64,000 nucleotides of DNA from Mastigocoleus testarum BC008. Lineage in GTDB: Bacteria; Cyanobacteriota; Cyanobacteriia; Cyanobacteriales; Nostocaceae. Of the stretch, positions 6,264-16,174 are shown piece after piece. Location: the NCBI RefSeq assembly GCF_001456025.1, contig NZ_LMTZ01000083.1, forward strand, positions 78,577-142,576. The letters are read 5' to 3'. Positions within the stretch are counted from its first letter, which is position 1; the number at the start of each line of letters is the position of its first letter. The notes below the pieces were generated by a model. The model was not told the DNA's origin. It did no database searches and was given only the letters and a program-made list of their open reading frames with translations. Made by a program: the position numbers and the translations under genes.

Positions 6264-8150
6264 ATGAGTGATGAAGTATTAACTCCGGAATTTGATATCA
6301 ATGGAAATGGTTCTCATGGGAATAGTTCTCATAGAAATATATCTCAGACCAATAACGCCGAAGAAATAAATTTATCTAGTAGTACTCCTGGTACTGGTGC
6401 CAAAATTATCGGTAAAGTAGCATCACCACCCCACAAAGAATCGACCTCAGAAGAGTTTCATTTTTGGGTACGACGAGACGAGTTGGTGGAAAAAACTCAA
6501 ATAGTTCGTACTGAAAGTCATGTTGGCGGTAAGGTGATAAATTTTTACGCAATCGTAGAAGAGGTTTACCGACAAAGCCGTAAAAAAGATATCGGCGAAG
6601 AATTTGACGCTTTTGACGGCGATGTTGATTACAAACCAGAGTTTCGCAGTGAAGGTGTTACTTTTGCCACTGCAACAATTTTACGTACTGAACCTCCTGT
6701 TTTAGCTCCACCCTTAGAACAAAGTTCAGTTTTCTTAGGGGATGAGAATGATGCTCGACGTGCTTACAGAGCAGATGAAATTGATAATTCTCTAGCAGTT
6801 GGTTCGATCAAAAACGGTGGAAGCGCGATCGCAGGACCGGGAATGATAGACCTGGATTATCTACTGGGTATTAATGGCGGTCATATGAATGTTAACGGTG
6901 TCGCCGGTAGAGGAACAAAATCCAGTTTTCTGTTATTTGTTATTTACCAATTATTACGGAAAGCCCGTCGTCGTGCTGAAGAATATCCATCGGATCCAAA
7001 TCCCTTAATAGTAGTCCCTATCATTCTCAACGTTAAAGGCTACGATTTATTTCATATTAATCGTTGGAGTAATAAGTATAAACCAGAAGAACATCGTACG
7101 GACTGGCAAATATTGGGTGTCGAAGAACCAAGACCTTTTGAAAATGCGAGCTTTTTTGCTCCACAAATTCCCAGTGGAGATACAGCAGTTACAACCGGAT
7201 GTCGTAGTAAAGTGCAGTCTTACAGTTGGAGTCTGAGCAACATTATTGAAAAAGGTTTATTTAGTTACCTATTTGCTGATGATGACTCCGTTAATGATAA
7301 CTTTAGAGCTTTAGTTTTAGATTTGGAAGCTCACCTGACAGATGAAAAGCTGGAAAAAGATGGTAGTGTCACGCGCAGTTTACGAAGTCAATCATCTAAT
7401 CTACCTCGAACTTTTCAAGAACTTTTAGATTGGGTGTCAGATAAAGGAAATCGCGATCAATTATCCCCCGACCATCACAGAGCTACTTGGAGTAAGTTAC
7501 GGCGCAAACTTTTCTTATTAGTAAATGAAGCAAATGGCATACTTCGACGTAACGACCAAAAAGGTAATCCCCTGGACTTAGGAAAACGACAAACAACAGA
7601 CCCGATGGTTGTTGATTTAAACGCTCTGACACGGATTCCATCTTTACAAAGGTTTGTTGTCGCCACAATTCTCCAACAATTAATCAACGAGCGTACTGGA
7701 ACCAATCGGGTTGAAGGTTTAGTTTACTTAATTGCTTTAGATGAACTTAACCGTTTTGCTCCCCGTGGTTCCAAAGATCCAATTACCCGACTGATAGAAA
7801 CTGTTGCAGCCGAAATGCGATCGCAAGGAATCATTTTACTCGGCGCTCAACAACAAGCCTCAAAGGTTTCCGAAAAAGTAATTGAAAACGCAAGTATTCG
7901 TGTCATTGGTCGTAGCGGAAGTCTCGAACTTTCCCAATCAATCTGGCGTTTTTTGAGTAAAAGTAACCAGCGCAAAGCAGCAGAACTCACTGTTAGCGAA
8001 AAAATGGTGATTCAGGACAACGAACCGATGCACGTTCGAGTTCCACTTCCTCCTTGGGCTATGAATCCTCAAGAAGCAACAGGTAATCCCGCGATCGATG
8101 TGGAAGCAACAAGCGTAGAAGAAGACGACGATGATATTGCTACTTTTTAG
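6264..8150 (+). CDS. HerA-like hexameric DNA translocase ATPase
   Basis: 628 residues. After a Ser/Asn/Gly-rich N-terminal tail (1-60), a HAS-barrel-like region occupies about 65-145 (FHFWVRRDELVEKTQIV). A P-loop NGVAGRGTKSS follows at residues 211-221 and a Walker B-like segment YLIALDELNRFAP near 490-502. A long C-terminal region includes GIILLGAQQQASKVSEKVIE, the usual FtsK/HerA sensor part where ATPases test for alternative partners. The P-loop has one extra residue (Thr) between Gly and Lys relative to HerA GxTGSGKS. It should pump DNA to the NurA-like nuclease. It ends 12 bp before the SbcD-like gene. No membrane segments are seen. Confidence 0.85.
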   Translation: MSDEVLTPEFDINGNGSHGNSSHRNISQTNNAEEINLSSSTPGTGAKIIGKVASPPHKESTSEEFHFWVRRDELVEKTQIVRTESHVGGKVINFYAIVEEVYRQSRKKDIGEEFDAFDGDVDYKPEFRSEGVTFATATILRTEPPVLAPPLEQSSVFLGDENDARRAYRADEIDNSLAVGSIKNGGSAIAGPGMIDLDYLLGINGGHMNVNGVAGRGTKSSFLLFVIYQLLRKARRRAEEYPSDPNPLIVVPIILNVKGYDLFHINRWSNKYKPEEHRTDWQILGVEEPRPFENASFFAPQIPSGDTAVTTGCRSKVQSYSWSLSNIIEKGLFSYLFADDDSVNDNFRALVLDLEAHLTDEKLEKDGSVTRSLRSQSSNLPRTFQELLDWVSDKGNRDQLSPDHHRATWSKLRRKLFLLVNEANGILRRNDQKGNPLDLGKRQTTDPMVVDLNALTRIPSLQRFVVATILQQLINERTGTNRVEGLVYLIALDELNRFAPRGSKDPITRLIETVAAEMRSQGIILLGAQQQASKVSEKVIENASIRVIGRSGSLELSQSIWRFLSKSNQRKAAELTVSEKMVIQDNEPMHVRVPLPPWAMNPQEATGNPAIDVEATSVEEDDDDIATF

Positions 8151-8162
8151 CAGGGAGATAAG

Positions 8163-9401
8163 ATGCGAATTTTACACACATCTGACTGGCATTTAAACGA
8201 TAAGTTGGGGCGAATATCCCGCCAAGGCGACATCGTAAAACGTTTAGAAGAAATTGCCAAATACTTAGACGAATACAAAGTAGATGTAATGGTTGTTGCT
8301 GGCGATTTATTTAGTCAGTACAACCGTCTCGATGAATTAAAATCTGCTGTTGGGGATGTAAATAAGGTATTCAAGCCATTTTTGCTAGATGGTGGCACAA
8401 TTGTCACCATCAGTGGTAATCACGATAATGAAGCTTTTTTTAATTTAATGAGTCTTGCTCTTGACCTCGCCGATCCAATAGACCCGAAAAAATCAGGTTC
8501 GAGACCAACCGGAAGACTTTATTTAGCAGCAAAACCGACTTACTTACTACTAGAAGATAAAGCTGGTCAAAAAGTCCAATTTGTTTTGACACCTTACCCA
8601 ACTTCGTCACGTTATTTAAAAGATGAAAAGACAAACTACAAAAGTATGGGTGAGAAAAATATCTCACTTCATACGGCTATGCTTGAAAGAATTGACCGTA
8701 TGAAGAATAAATACGTTAAGCCTCAATTACCAAGCGTACTAGTTGGTCACGCACATATTCGTGGAAGCGAGCTACATAATCTTTATCGCATCAGTGAAAC
8801 TGAAGATGTAGTTTTTGAAGCAGGAGACATTCCTACAAATTGGGCTTATGCTGCTTACGGTCATATTCACAAACCACAAGCTTTAGCTGGTACTACCCAT
8901 GTGCGTTATTCCGGTAGCATTGAGCGTCTGGACTATGGAGAAAGAGATGATGAAAAAAGTGTTGTTTTAGTTGAAATTGATGCTCGAGGTCGGACTGAAG
9001 AACCTGTATGTTTACCACTTAACGCTACACCAATATATCGCATCGAAATTAACAATCCAGAAGAAATTGCTAGCCTCAAAGATAAATATTCAGAATTAGA
9101 CAGAGCTTTAGTTGATTACAAATTAACCTACAAACCAGGCGAGCATAACCGGGATGCAATTTGTCGCGAACTGGATAAAATCTTCCCCCGTTGGTGGGAT
9201 CGGAAAATAGTTCCTGATGGTATATCAATATCTCCCAAACTTTCTACTTTAATTGCCGATAGACAAGATGTAGCAACAACTGTACGCACCTATTTACAGC
9301 AACAATTAGCAGGACATAAAGACAAAGATGCTGTATTGAAATTGGCAGAACAATTATTAGCTGATGAACAATTTGTAAATAATTCTGAGGTAGAAATATG
9401 A
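8163..9401 (+). CDS. SbcD/Mre11-like DNA exonuclease subunit
   Basis: 412 residues of a calcineurin-like metallophosphoesterase. Metal-binding motifs are in order: HTSDWHLNDKLG (Asp8, His10), VVAGDLFSQ, TISGNHDNEAFF, VGHAHIRG and YGHIHKPQA. This is the Mre11/SbcD arrangement. It acts with the Rad50/SbcC partner encoded next, in processing DNA double-strand ends and hairpins. The start ATG follows a GGGAG ribosome binding site at 8154-8158. The stop overlaps the start of the next gene by 4 bp (ATGA), indicating translational coupling. It diverges from E. coli-type SbcD and may be a separate Mre11 subfamily belonging to this operon. Confidence 0.93.
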   Translation: MRILHTSDWHLNDKLGRISRQGDIVKRLEEIAKYLDEYKVDVMVVAGDLFSQYNRLDELKSAVGDVNKVFKPFLLDGGTIVTISGNHDNEAFFNLMSLALDLADPIDPKKSGSRPTGRLYLAAKPTYLLLEDKAGQKVQFVLTPYPTSSRYLKDEKTNYKSMGEKNISLHTAMLERIDRMKNKYVKPQLPSVLVGHAHIRGSELHNLYRISETEDVVFEAGDIPTNWAYAAYGHIHKPQALAGTTHVRYSGSIERLDYGERDDEKSVVLVEIDARGRTEEPVCLPLNATPIYRIEINNPEEIASLKDKYSELDRALVDYKLTYKPGEHNRDAICRELDKIFPRWWDRKIVPDGISISPKLSTLIADRQDVATTVRTYLQQQLAGHKDKDAVLKLAEQLLADEQFVNNSEVEI

Positions 9402-12400
9402 TTCCAGTTCGAGTCTATGTTGAAAATTTTCTGAGCTATCGTGAAGGTCAAGTGTTAACTTTTGATGGCGCTCCCTTGTGGGTACTATCAGGAGCAAATG
9501 GTGTCGGTAAATCAACAATTTTTGATGCGATTAGATTTGCTTTATATGGAAGTCATCGCGGTGGAAGTTCAAAAACTCAAAAAGACTTAATTAATCATCA
9601 AGCTGATGCGTTAACTGTTGAATTTGATTTTCTTATTGATGGACAGGCGTATTGTATTCGTAGAATAGTTCCCAGACGTGGAAAAGCGACACGAGAAGTT
9701 TTTCGTATTGATTCGTCATCAAAAGGAAATTCTGGCAATAAACCAGTAGCAAATACAGACAGTGATTCAGGTTTTAAAGATTGGGTTAAACGCGCTATTG
9801 GTTTAGACGATAAAGCCTTTACATCATGCATACTACTCATTCAAGGTAAAAGTGACAAATTGATTGAAGCTGCGCCATCTGCACGTTACGAAATACTCAA
9901 ACAATTAATAGATTTAACAGCATACGACAAGTTACATAAATTAGCAGATGCTCGTCGTAAAGATTGTGAAGGACACGTAAAAAGTCTTAAATCACAATTG
10001 GAATCATCAGATAAAGTAAGTGATGCAGAATTAAATGCGGCTCAAGAAGTCCGAAAGTTAACTGAGGAGAATTGGAAAAAATCGCAGAACAAAGTCGATA
10101 GTTTGGGAAGTTTACTTGAGCAATCTAGACGATGGGAAGAACTAAATTCCCAAATTTTAGAACAGCAAAGCGAACTACAAAAATATCAAGCATTGATAAC
10201 CCGTACTGACGAGATAGAACAAAAATTCACGCGCTACAAAGAACTAGAAACTGTACTACCCCTACTGAGTTCTATTATTGAACAACGTCAACGCATTACT
10301 GATAACGAGAACGAGATTGAAAAACTTAACCGGAAATGTCAACAAGTAAAAGATGATTTAAATTTAAAATCTGCAGAGAAAGATGAAATTAATAAGCGAA
10401 TAGAAGAAATAAACCAAAAAATTGAAAATCAACAAAAGGATAGTAATAATATTGCCGAACAGTTAGTTGAATTAACGCCTTTAGTTGAAAAGCTATCACA
10501 ATTAGAGTCGATTCAAAAAAAATTACAAGATTTAAAACAAGATTTAACTGTTTTTCCTTCTGATTTAGAGGAATTATTGCAAAAAGCAGAGTCAGAAGAA
10601 AAAGGATTAGATGCGATCGCAAAAACATTACCTTGGTTAAGACAGCTAGCTCAGGGACGTATTAAATTAATAGACGCTGTACAAAAACAAGAAGAAACGC
10701 ATAAAAATTTAGAGCATTTGCAAACTCAGTTAGAACAATATCAAATCCAACAAGAAGAACTAAATACTGATGTTGCAAATGCTCGTAAAACTGAGAAAAA
10801 TTTATCTCACAATATAACTCGTATTGAAACTGAGTATAAAGCTGCTTCTAGTAAACGCGATAATTTTGAAGAAGTATCTCATCAACCCATATGTGAATTA
10901 TGCGGACAAGAGATTACACCCGAACACGCTCAATTAGAAAAATCACGTCTAGATAATCAGTTAGCAGAGGCTAAAGCTAATTTAACTAGTCTGAATAACG
11001 AACATCACAAAGCGCAGGATAATCTTAATTTACTCTCAAGAAAATTGGATGATTTAAACAAACAAATTCAAGTCAATAATAAAGATTGTCACCAAAAGCA
11101 AAATCAGCTGAATCAAGCACAACGAGAAATTAAACAGTATACCGAACAAATAAAGAATGCATTTAGCAACTTACCAGTAACTTATCAGGTAAATGTGTCT
11201 CCATATCAAATAGATGATGATTTAGGTTGGCTTGATACTAGTTACCCAACAGAAGCAGATTTAGAAGAGTTAAATATACAGTTAATAAACCGAAAAGTTC
11301 ATACCCAAAATTTAAAAAGTCTACGCAATCAATTTTCTGAATGGCAAATATTAAATACAGAATATCAAACCTATAATAAACAGTTCATCGAACTTGAAAA
11401 AAATTTATCACTATCTGATGCTCAAAAAGCACGTGGTGAAAAAAATAAATTACAAGAATCACAAAAAGAACTACAAACATTCCTGAAATCATTGAATAAA
11501 GAGCAAAAGCAAAATATTCAAAATTCTCAAAAAATTAATGAAAAATTTGATATACAGTCACGTCAATTACAAAATCACCAAATAAATTTAAGCGATAAAA
11601 AAGGTTCTCAAAATGAGACTCAACGCCGCTTACAGTCTGATTCAGAAAGCTTACCACCTCAGTGGCAAGAATCAGTAACAAACATAGATGAAGAAAAGCT
11701 AGAAGAGTTAGATAGTGAAAGAAAAGTACTAACGGAGTATGAGAATTTATCCAACCAATTAAATATTGCCAGCCAACAGGTAACTTTTCTCCAACAACAA
11801 ATTAATAAAATAACTAACCAGATCGAACAATTACCTAGCGAAGCAAGACGCGCTATCCAAGAAATTGAGCAAGAACTTACAACTGCAAAATCCGAGCGAG
11901 ATACCTTTGATGTCAATCGACAGAATGCTCAAAATAACTTAAATCAACTGAATAACAAATGCGAGCATTACCAGCAACTAGAAGAAAAAAAACTTGAGCT
12001 AGAACGCAACCAAAGCTTATACAAAATACTTTGCGATTTGCTAGGTAATGGGAAACAAGGTCTGCAATTGAAATTACTACGCGATGCAGAACAAACTATT
12101 GTGCAGCTTGCTAATGAGATTTTAGACGGTTTATCTCGGGGAAAAATGAGATTAGAATTACGTGCAGAAGCAGAGAAATCAGCTGGTGACTCTAACAAAG
12201 CACTAGATTTACAAGCATATAACGAAGAAGTAGGACCCTACCCCACACCAATAGCTCAAATTAGTGGTAGTCAGCGATTTAGAGTTGCTGTTAGTTTAGC
12301 ACTAGCTATTGGTCAATATGCAGGACAAAGCACGCGTCAAATAGAATCAGTCATTATCGATGAAGGCTTTGGTAGTTTAGATAAAAATGGGCGCGATGAT

Positions 12401-12550
12401 ATGATTCAAGAACTTAACGAATTGCAACATCGACTAAAACGTATCATTTTAGTTTCGCACTTAGAAGATTTTTCATCTGCTTTTTCTAATGGTTATTCCA
12501 TTGAATTAGTTGATAGAGCCTCAAAAGTAAGGCTTTTAGAACCTGTATAA
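9398..12550 (+). CDS. SbcC/Rad50-like SMC-family ATPase
   Basis: 1,050 residues. The Walker A motif GANGVGKST is at residues 32-40. It is followed by long coiled coils broken near residue 500 by a zinc-hook motif PICELCGQEI (CxxC), and a distal half with the ABC signature ISGSQRFRVAVSLALA and Walker B SVIIDEGFGSLD. This is the full Rad50/SbcC architecture, so the protein should dimerise through the zinc hook and tether DNA ends with the SbcD-like nuclease. Very high Gln/Asn/Lys/Glu content is normal for the coils. Its start overlaps the SbcD-like stop. It is the last gene of the operon; no hairpin terminator is visible before the convergent gene at 12622. Confidence 0.94.
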   Translation: MIPVRVYVENFLSYREGQVLTFDGAPLWVLSGANGVGKSTIFDAIRFALYGSHRGGSSKTQKDLINHQADALTVEFDFLIDGQAYCIRRIVPRRGKATREVFRIDSSSKGNSGNKPVANTDSDSGFKDWVKRAIGLDDKAFTSCILLIQGKSDKLIEAAPSARYEILKQLIDLTAYDKLHKLADARRKDCEGHVKSLKSQLESSDKVSDAELNAAQEVRKLTEENWKKSQNKVDSLGSLLEQSRRWEELNSQILEQQSELQKYQALITRTDEIEQKFTRYKELETVLPLLSSIIEQRQRITDNENEIEKLNRKCQQVKDDLNLKSAEKDEINKRIEEINQKIENQQKDSNNIAEQLVELTPLVEKLSQLESIQKKLQDLKQDLTVFPSDLEELLQKAESEEKGLDAIAKTLPWLRQLAQGRIKLIDAVQKQEETHKNLEHLQTQLEQYQIQQEELNTDVANARKTEKNLSHNITRIETEYKAASSKRDNFEEVSHQPICELCGQEITPEHAQLEKSRLDNQLAEAKANLTSLNNEHHKAQDNLNLLSRKLDDLNKQIQVNNKDCHQKQNQLNQAQREIKQYTEQIKNAFSNLPVTYQVNVSPYQIDDDLGWLDTSYPTEADLEELNIQLINRKVHTQNLKSLRNQFSEWQILNTEYQTYNKQFIELEKNLSLSDAQKARGEKNKLQESQKELQTFLKSLNKEQKQNIQNSQKINEKFDIQSRQLQNHQINLSDKKGSQNETQRRLQSDSESLPPQWQESVTNIDEEKLEELDSERKVLTEYENLSNQLNIASQQVTFLQQQINKITNQIEQLPSEARRAIQEIEQELTTAKSERDTFDVNRQNAQNNLNQLNNKCEHYQQLEEKKLELERNQSLYKILCDLLGNGKQGLQLKLLRDAEQTIVQLANEILDGLSRGKMRLELRAEAEKSAGDSNKALDLQAYNEEVGPYPTPIAQISGSQRFRVAVSLALAIGQYAGQSTRQIESVIIDEGFGSLDKNGRDDMIQELNELQHRLKRIILVSHLEDFSSAFSNGYSIELVDRASKVRLLEPV

Positions 12551-12585
12551 CACCAAAAATAATAAAATTAAGAACGTTACTTTAA

Positions 12586-12623
12586 TCGTAATAACCATTA
12601 CCAATTACCAATTACCAATTACT
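12586..12623. repeat. Heptamer repeat (AATTACC) between convergent genes
   Basis: The segment reads as AACCATT then about four copies of ACCAATT/AATTACC. It lies between the SbcC-like stop and the end of the next, convergent gene, and reaches that gene's stop codon (12622-12624). Confidence 0.7.
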
Positions 12624-15600
12624 ATATTTGCGTTAATTCATCCAATCGAATTTTGGGTAAATTTGGAGGAATCACCTCTCTCATAATCGAGAATTTATGA
12701 CTTTCTTGCTGAGTCAGTAAATCTATTGCGATCGCCTCAATCCGAATTTTTAAACAACCAAATGGTATATGCAGTAAAGTCATAGCTTCCAATCCTTTTG
12801 TTGGATGGGGAAGTAAATTCGTTATTAGGTGAGGACCTGATAGTAAAGAACGTGTTTGACAGTCTTCTAACCATAGTTTGACTGCAACCTGCTCCTCAAC
12901 TTTAGGAAGTTGTACCCTTACTCTAATTGAGGTACCAGATATTAGTTCTCCTTGGGGTATTTGTAGCTTTGGTGTAGGTAGTGTTTCAACAAATGAGATT
13001 TCTCCCAAAGAAGTTCCTGGTGTTATGGATGGTTGTAATAGGGGATGAGATTGGGTATTGAGTTGAGTTTCTACTTCAACCGGTTCAATGTCATCTACAA
13101 CAATTTCTTTTGCAAGGAAGGTTGATTCAACTTTACTTTGAGCATATGATGCTGCTAATTGTAAGATGTGAGGGGACGACTCAGTTTGTAGGTCACGTGA
13201 ATTAGAAAAGACAGACTGGGAAGAAACTGATTGGAAAGAAGTAGGTGCTGTTTCTTCACTCCTATTATCTGCTGCTTCAGGTGCTTCGATGAAATTATGT
13301 TCGCTAGTCTGAAAATCGATTTCAATGGTCGAAAATATTTCGGTGTTCTCCCGTTGATGTAAGTTATCAGTAAGTTGGGGTGGAATATGTCCGTGACTTT
13401 CCATCCATTGACGAATTAAAGGAGAAGAGTGTAAATTTTCTGCAGAAGTAGTTTCTGTAAGATTGGATAAAATCTCAGATAAATTTGTTTCTGAGGAAAG
13501 ATTACTGGTTGTTTCTTGGTCTGAAGTGATCTCCAATTCTGACTTTTCAGCTAAATTATCAAAGTTTGATGCAGATAAAGGAAAATGTTTGTCATCAATT
13601 TCATTTTCCTGAACTTGTTTGGTTTCTTGAAGTCGATTGGTTTCTTGAACTACTTCAGTCTGTCCAATTTGTAAAGATGGATCGTTCAAAGGTTCATCAA
13701 AACTTTCGTACTTCAAATTATCTAAAGGTAAATCAGTAGAATCAAAATCGCGATCGCAATCTTGATTTACAAGTTCTTCTTCATTAACCAAAACTGGAAG
13801 ACGTCTCAAAAAAGGAAAAGTCGTGCTTTTGGCTTCGGTACAATCTAAAGAATGTTCTGAATGGGTAGAGCTAATCAAATCCTGTTGTGAATTCGTCAAC
13901 CTTGGTCTTTGAGAAATACGATAGGATATCGATTTCGGTGCAGATTTTACCTTAGATGGAGAACTTATAGAAACTGAACTTGTAGAGATAGAATTTGTAG
14001 AAACTGAATTAGATATTAATTCCGAATTCTCAAATTCTGAATTTGAGGGCTGAATCGATTTAACCAGATTTAAAAGTTCTAAATTGAGATTGGGGGAATC
14101 TGAATCAGAAGCTTTATTCTCATCACCAGCTGCTAGTTGTAAAACTGGTGCTTCAGGAGAAGCAAGTTCCTTACGTTGAGTTGAATTTGCAACTGCTAAT
14201 AATTCTGTAATATTAGCTGTAATAGTAAAAGGTTGAGTAGCTAAAATTTCAGCTTCTCCAATAACTACTTCTTCAATTGCTCCCAACATCCCAGATAAAC
14301 TAATGCTGGCTAAAATTAGTTTTGATTCGCACTCAGACGGGATTTTAATTGAACAAGCAATCTCAAATGGTAATATTTTTTTTGGTAAAGATTGCTTGAC
14401 TTCGTGTAGTAATTCCCCATTCAATGGCGATCGCAGTTCAATTTTAATTTCTCCTGCAGTAACACTCTCTAAATCAGAGCCTTCACCAACATTTAAGTTT
14501 TCGTCACAAGAATTTTCACCACAACTTGGAGCGGTAATTTCTTTTAGCTGAACCTTTCCTTCAACAGTGAGATATTCTCCCCAATTAATTACGTAGTTTT
14601 CTTGGGCTAAAGTTAACTGTAAGGGTAATGTTGGAGCTAAATCAACAGAATTATCAATCTCCAGCTCAGGAGTAAGTAAATAATCCTCAGTTGGTAAAGC
14701 TAAATCTATTAAGTTTTGTAAAATATGTTCTACTGAATCACTCTTAAGCCAAACCGGGCTTACAGGTGCGTCAATAATCGTATAACCTTCTGTTTCTAAT
14801 TCAAACTCAGTTACCGCAAAACTAGTTTGCGGTACAATCGCTAAGGCTGTAGAAGATAAATCGTCATCATCATTGGAAGTATTTTCTGCTATCTCATTGC
14901 GATCGGAGATATTTGGATCGTTTACCTCTTTACTATTTAGACAGTTTTGTTTTTCTGCTGTTTGTTCTTTTGTTTGTTCTTTGCTTACTAATACTGTCTC
15001 AGCATCACGAACAGCATCTGTCTGCTTATCTAATATAGTAATTTCTTTTATATTATTTTCTTTCGTAGAAATTTTATTCTTATCAGTTATAGACGAGTTT
15101 AAGTTCGTCTCATCCAAATCTCGATCTACTTGCTTAGATGAAGCATTGACTGAAGTAGAAGTAGGAACTAAAAGAGATTTTTTAGCGTGTTTTACAGCAT
15201 TGAGTATTTTCCTGCTGTGGGTTTGTTCGTCAGAATTCTGGCTTATGGTTGCTGAATTATCGTTTGCAGATATTTCTGGGGCGGAGGAATTCTCAACTTT
15301 TGTATCTATATCTTGAGGTAAGACTTCTAACTCTATACGAAATTGCCAAGATTGACCGAGAATATCCGACATCAAATCGCCAGAACATTGTATCTCCCAA
15401 AGACCGGGTTTAAAGAAAGTGAAAGGAATCACCGCCATTAAACCATCTGCATTAGTACGACAAGTTCGTTTTTGTACGCGACGTTTTGGTGGAATCTCCA
15501 ATGTAGATGAATGCGTAACTCGCACTTCTACATCCGTATTGGCAAGATTTGAGCGAGCCACCAGCCTGTACTTTCCCGCCGAAATCTCTAATTTTGTCGA

Positions 15601-15660
15601 TTCCAAAGGATTCCAAGAGTGTTCGCCCTGTTTCTGTATGAGAAATTGCCAGTCTTTCAT
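12622..15660 (-). CDS. Large low-complexity hypothetical protein
   Basis: 1,012 residues, not recognised as a named family. The N-terminal 115 residues look folded and beta-rich (KYRLVARSNLANTDVEVRVT, GLWEIQCSGDL), resembling an Ig-like or C2-like sandwich. A second folded block lies near residues 330-470 (QENYVINWGEYLTVEGKVQL, KIELRSPLNGELLHEVKQ). A third occupies about 895-1012 (SGTSIRVRVQLPKVEEQVAV). The segments between are acidic, Ser/Glu/Thr/Asn-rich and presumably disordered. There is no signal peptide or membrane helix. It is convergent with the SbcC-like gene. I infer a scaffold-like cytoplasmic protein but have no functional evidence. Confidence 0.85.
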   Translation of the reverse strand: MKDWQFLIQKQGEHSWNPLESTKLEISAGKYRLVARSNLANTDVEVRVTHSSTLEIPPKRRVQKRTCRTNADGLMAVIPFTFFKPGLWEIQCSGDLMSDILGQSWQFRIELEVLPQDIDTKVENSSAPEISANDNSATISQNSDEQTHSRKILNAVKHAKKSLLVPTSTSVNASSKQVDRDLDETNLNSSITDKNKISTKENNIKEITILDKQTDAVRDAETVLVSKEQTKEQTAEKQNCLNSKEVNDPNISDRNEIAENTSNDDDDLSSTALAIVPQTSFAVTEFELETEGYTIIDAPVSPVWLKSDSVEHILQNLIDLALPTEDYLLTPELEIDNSVDLAPTLPLQLTLAQENYVINWGEYLTVEGKVQLKEITAPSCGENSCDENLNVGEGSDLESVTAGEIKIELRSPLNGELLHEVKQSLPKKILPFEIACSIKIPSECESKLILASISLSGMLGAIEEVVIGEAEILATQPFTITANITELLAVANSTQRKELASPEAPVLQLAAGDENKASDSDSPNLNLELLNLVKSIQPSNSEFENSELISNSVSTNSISTSSVSISSPSKVKSAPKSISYRISQRPRLTNSQQDLISSTHSEHSLDCTEAKSTTFPFLRRLPVLVNEEELVNQDCDRDFDSTDLPLDNLKYESFDEPLNDPSLQIGQTEVVQETNRLQETKQVQENEIDDKHFPLSASNFDNLAEKSELEITSDQETTSNLSSETNLSEILSNLTETTSAENLHSSPLIRQWMESHGHIPPQLTDNLHQRENTEIFSTIEIDFQTSEHNFIEAPEAADNRSEETAPTSFQSVSSQSVFSNSRDLQTESSPHILQLAASYAQSKVESTFLAKEIVVDDIEPVEVETQLNTQSHPLLQPSITPGTSLGEISFVETLPTPKLQIPQGELISGTSIRVRVQLPKVEEQVAVKLWLEDCQTRSLLSGPHLITNLLPHPTKGLEAMTLLHIPFGCLKIRIEAIAIDLLTQQESHKFSIMREVIPPNLPKIRLDELTQI

Positions 15661-15748
15661 TGTCAGTGATGTTTAGACAGTTATGGCACAGATTGATATG
15701 TTAAATTAACTTGTCTGTCAGTTTAACTTCTTCACTTGTAAATTAGTC

Positions 15749-15828
15749 ACTTTATATCAAAACTTCTAACTAGTAAGCAGTTTTAATTACTTTATATTAA
15801 AATCTTTAGTTAATAAGTAGTTTTAAAT
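15749..15828. repeat. Two-copy 40-bp tandem repeat
   Basis: Copy 1 (15749-15788) and copy 2 (15789-15828) both read ACTTTATAT(C/T)AAAA...AGTAAGCAGTTTTAA-like, with about three quarters of positions identical by eye. It lies about 90 bp upstream of the minus-strand gene starting at 15660, so it may be part of its promoter region. Confidence 0.7.
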
Positions 15829-16140
15829 TATACTTACATCCATTTTTATTGATGTCAATTGCAATTTAAAACAGCTTTTGCATTATTTTCATTTGATTTA
15901 AAGTGTATGGTTAGCTTGACTGAATGTGAATGATTTTGTTTGTGACTGCAAAAACGCTGATTAAATGAAGGTAATTGGTAGCTTTTAGTACTTTTTGTCC
16001 GAGGTTAAGTCATTACGGATAAGGAGTTTGGAGGAAAAACTTTATTTACCATACAAGATGGGAATAGATTCATCAGTCAAAAAATAAGTATTTTCAACGA
16101 CTTTTAAAGAAAAATCTTTCCTTAAACTTAAAGATTGTAC

Positions 16141-16174
16141 AAAAAACGTCCCTGACCGATTTGCAAGAACGTTT
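16141..16174 (-). terminator. Terminator of the DUF389 gene
   Basis: On the minus strand AAACGTTC and GGGACGTTT pair (one mismatch) around a 15-nt loop, followed by a T run (TTTTTTG). It lies about 100 bp beyond the stop of the gene at 16270. A near copy of this hairpin occurs at 17461-17493, on the other side of the same gene. Confidence 0.65.

Noticed and set aside
3039..12550. Resection operon as part of a mobile genomic island
   Set aside because: No integrase, transposase, tRNA junction or att-like repeat is seen at either end, and base composition and HIP1 sites resemble the surroundings.
14873..15316. 147-residue plus-strand ORF inside the 1,012-aa gene
   Set aside because: Antisense shadow of a low-complexity Ser/Glu-rich coding region.
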